Assembly: GCA_905183005.1 (NCBI GenBank)
Contig: CAJJDO010000096.1
Location: 306,581-370,580, forward strand
Source: Paramecium pentaurelia
Taxonomy: Eukaryota; Ciliophora; Oligohymenophorea; Peniculida; Parameciidae
Direction of reading: 5' to 3'
DNA length: 64,000 bases
Under the pieces are notes generated by a model. That model was not told the DNA's origin. It did no database searches and saw only the letters and a list, made by a program, of their open reading frames with translations. A program made the position numbers and the translations under genes. This document shows, piece by piece, positions 61,347 to 64,000 of this stretch. Position 1 is the first letter of the stretch, and each line of letters starts with the position of its first letter.

Positions 61347-61937
61347 TTATTAATTGTACATTTGTTATTATCTACTTATTAAGATCTACACTACCAAATC
61401 ATATTATTTTTATATATATAAAAAAAATACTTTTCTTAATTTACAATTTACAGATTATTGAAAAGATAAGATGAGTAGATTAGCTATTAGAAGACTGTGA
61501 TTATTGATCTATTTATATTATGTATTCTGATGATAATTCAAAACATAGTAATATTTATGATTTAATAATAAATTATTTAATCTTTCTTTAAATTATGATT
61601 AATTTTTAATAAATATAACATATTTAAATTAAAGGCTACATCCTTTTAAAAAAAGTAATGTATCATTATTTTTAAAGCTAGTAAAAAAAAATAATAAATT
61701 TTTTTGGGTAAGATTAATATTATTGTGTTATTAATTAATATTTATATCTTTTGTATAAATAGAATAATAATAATAATAAAAAGAACATCTAATGGTTTAA
61801 TTAATTTTGAAAAAATAAATAAATTTAATGCTAGATAACAATGTATTTTATGTCTCGTATCTATATTTTGTTTATAATATTAATAACTTATCCTAATATT
61901 ATTCAATTTTAAATAATAATCATTTTTTATTCTTTAG
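61347..61937. other. Intergenic, no gene seen
   Basis: About 590 bp of A/T-rich sequence with an AAT/ATA triplet run near 61765. Only very short frames. The bases just before the next ATG (ctttag) resemble a 3' splice site, so a 5' UTR intron or an upstream exon is possible. Confidence 0.5.
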
Positions 61938-62639
61938 ATGTAATTTTATAAGTAAGAAAGCTGTGTATATTATAATAGTTTTGATAATGAAAACTCACTA
62001 CCATAAATATACGACGATAATGAAAATTAAGGATCAGAACTAAATTATATTTTTCAATCTAATTAGCAATCTTAACAAGATTAAGAGAATTTACTAAGTT
62101 AAAATCCAATTCTATAAACTGAAAATAGTTATAATCAATAAAATTTTTATTAATAACTAGATTAAGAATAAGAACCTGAAATTTGTCACTAATCATAAAA
62201 AAGCACAATAATTGCTAGAAAAAAAACCAAAATTAGATTAAAATAACCAAAAAAAATATATAAAGAAGAGCCTATTGCTTAAGAATGTGAAAAAAAAGAA
62301 TCAACATAATAATCAGAGACTAAAAATTTACCTAAATTCTATGCTAATTCAATTTTAAATAAATTGGAAAATCTGAACACGATTTGTTAAAAATAAAATC
62401 CATAGATCAAGAAGAAAATAAAAAAATTTGATGATAAACCAAGTAATTTAAAAACCTTAAGAGAAATGCTCCAAGATCCAATTATTAATAAAATTACAAT
62501 TGAATTTATAACTAGCTTTGATTTTCTCGATCAAATATTAGGATCAGGAAGATTATAAGACGTTAAACCACCAATTACATATTTAAATAAATTGTATCAA
62601 GGATGCTTAAATACAGATGTTTTGAAGTAATGGAAATGA
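61938..62639 (+). CDS. Ciliate-specific 'KNLPK' protein 2
   Basis: 233 aa, single exon. The N-terminal 120 residues are Gln/Asn/Glu-rich with a basic cluster (ARKKTKIRLKQPKKIYKEE). The C-terminal domain starts ETKNLPKFYANSILNKLENL, the same block as in the gene at 31376-32142, and continues with helices (LKTLREMLQDPIINKITIEF, GSGRLQDVKPPITYLNKLY). The basic stretch could be a nuclear localisation signal. Function unknown. Finding two members in one 64-kb window suggests a sizeable family in this genome. Confidence 0.75.
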
Positions 62640-62811
62640 AATTTATATCAAAAATAGAATCAAAATACAATAATATATTTTAAGTAATTAATTAAAATAA
62701 GATTATTATAATTTTTAATTCTAAATATTTTTTTTACATATCTTAAAATAAAAACCAATAAATCTTACTAATATATTGGATAATATAAGAATAGTTTAAC
62801 TTATTCTTAAT

Positions 62812-63702
62812 TCATTCTACTTATTAATTTTATTCTTAGTTATTAGTAACCTATTAATTCTCCTATTATTTATCTTATTATTCTTATTCTTATTATTCCA
62901 TCCTTTTTTTCTCTTCAGCTAATCTTTCATTTTCTTCTTTTTCTAACTCTAATTTTCTTGTTTCCTCTTCCATTTATTCTTTTTTCTTTCTTTCTTCCTC
63001 TTCTTTTTATAATTGTTCTTATCTTCTTTATTCTTCTTCTCTTTTTTTTTATTCTTCTTGTTCAGCTTAAATTCTGGCTTATTCTTTTTATTCTTTCTAT
63101 CTTCTTTCTTCTTCTTCTCTTTTTTTCATATAAGTTTGAAACGTTTCTCTTTCTTTTTTTTATTTTGGAGGTTAGTACTTAACTTCCTTTTTTGTTGACC
63201 ATTTAGTAACATCTCTCTTATTTTCAAGATCATCTAGGAATTTTTTCAGTCTTTCAACCAAAAGAGGAGGTTATGGAAATAATTATGTATTCTTCTTTGA
63301 ATAAATTAGTATGCCTAAATATTATTGATAAATTATTAACCTTTATGTCTAATCTCAAATGATCCTGTATTAGGTACAATTCCTTAATTGAAAGTACAAT
63401 AACTGTTAGGAATAGAACTTTCAATTACTATTAAGAATTAATTAACAACTACATTATTAACATTCGATGTATAACTTTACATATTTTTCTTCATCATGAT
63501 GTGTGCACCAAGCATGTTCTTAACAATTTTAACATACTTCAAAGTCAAATATCAATGCATCTTCAGAAGGAGCCTCTCTAGCTTATACAATAGGCTTTTA
63601 TTTTTTTTAATCCTTCTCTTTATTATTCTAAGTTTATTTTTCAGTATTTTCAGTCTGTCCTTCCTAATGTTCAGTTTATTCTAATTATTCTTACTCAGCC
63701 AT
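62812..63702 (-). CDS. Rdx/SelW-like CxxC protein with long charged tail
   Basis: 279 aa from three exons (introns 63428-63452, 25 nt; 63315-63340, 26 nt). After an acidic Gln-rich start comes a thioredoxin-like Rdx fold: FDFEVCQNCQEHAWCTHHDE with the redox CxxC, then GSFEIRHKGILIYSKKN and FPQPPLLVERLKKFLDDLEN. This layout matches the selenoprotein W/T-like proteins found in ciliates and in flagellar proteomes. The active site here uses Cys, not selenocysteine. The last 130 residues are a highly charged Glu/Gln/Lys/Arg helix. The plus-strand Phe/Leu-rich frames at 62958-63198 are shadows of that tail. Confidence 0.82.
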
Positions 63703-64000
63703 ATAAATAAAAAAATAATCAAAATAAATAATAAACATAACTATAGGCAACTCATATTTTTTTTGAAATAATCTTAGAAATAGGAACTCTTTACTGTTTG
63801 TCAATCAAATGTTATTTAAGGAAATTGAGCGATTATTATGAATTTTTTTTATGATTTATTTCTCTTCCTAATGTTTCTATTGTAACTTTTTCATTAAATT
63901 TCTTAATAACTATAATAATGAATATAGAATACTTTTTTTTGATTTAATTTCTATAGGAATTGTTGTTGCTTATTGTATTTATGGCATTTTAATGGATTTA
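63703..64000. other. Intergenic at window end
   Basis: About 300 bp upstream of the Rdx-like gene; it must hold its promoter. No coding frame is supported before the window ends. Confidence 0.45.

Noticed and set aside
62958..63684. Phe/Leu-rich plus-strand frames that look like membrane helices
   Set aside because: Antisense of the Glu/Lys-rich tail and body of the Rdx-like gene.
1..64000. tRNA, rRNA, CRISPR or operon-like signals
   Set aside because: I looked for tRNA T-loop-like motifs and repeat arrays by eye and found none; a eukaryotic ciliate genome is not expected to have CRISPR arrays or Shine-Dalgarno sites.

Overview
The window reads as a ciliate somatic (macronuclear) genome, most likely Paramecium or a close oligohymenophorean. 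It is very AT-rich. Open frames continue only if TAA and TAG are read as glutamine and TGA is the sole stop. Coding frames are interrupted by tiny GT...AG introns that I resolved at 20-31 nt. With those introns removed, most genes give exact in-frame totals, so the genes look free of unexcised germline sequences. Genes are tightly packed on both strands. All calls come from reading by eye; no search was run.

Layout. 1-4.9 kb: gene-poor; holds a decayed APE-type LINE retrotransposon (minus strand, about 1000-2900). 4.9-13.9 kb: a double cyclic-nucleotide-binding protein, a CNBD K+ channel ending in a CCHC knuckle, an SCP/NIF phosphatase, a small Cys-rich secreted protein and a multi-pass membrane protein. 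13.9-20.5 kb: a large PAS/transmembrane (TmcB-like) protein and a pseudokinase. 20.5-25.8 kb: ribosomal protein L11 and a B-box/coiled-coil gene, each present twice around single-N gaps. 25.9-34.2 kb: a four-pass membrane protein, an EF-hand kinase, a ciliate-specific 'KNLPK' protein and a coiled-coil protein. 34.2-42.3 kb: a MON2 homologue and a SWR1/SRCAP-type SNF2 ATPase, tail to tail. 42.6-51.5 kb: a small membrane protein, a PH/CAMK-like kinase, an EF-hand protein, an SLC38-type transporter, a membrane RING-H2 ligase and a small type I membrane protein. 52.3-64 kb: a second B-box gene (again duplicated at a gap), an ER J-domain/thioredoxin-like protein ending in KEEL, a coiled-coil protein, a RAP-domain protein, a broken-looking B-box gene, an orphan gene, a second KNLPK protein and an Rdx/SelW-like CxxC protein with a charged tail.

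The single-base N positions (21900, 24340, 52789) are contig joins. The sequence before each N is repeated just after it, so the duplicated genes are most simply unmerged overlapping contigs (alleles or close paralogues) and not true tandem duplications. The genes do not form an operon. Shared themes are Ca2+/cyclic-nucleotide signalling, membrane transport and trafficking, and chromatin.

Points most worth a second look: the LINE relic in otherwise clean somatic sequence, the 40-bp TA-bounded indel between overlapping copies, an L11 copy pair differing only at clustered synonymous or intronic sites (including CAA/TAA and TAA/TAG), the KNLPK family, and same-strand gene pairs with no intergenic space.
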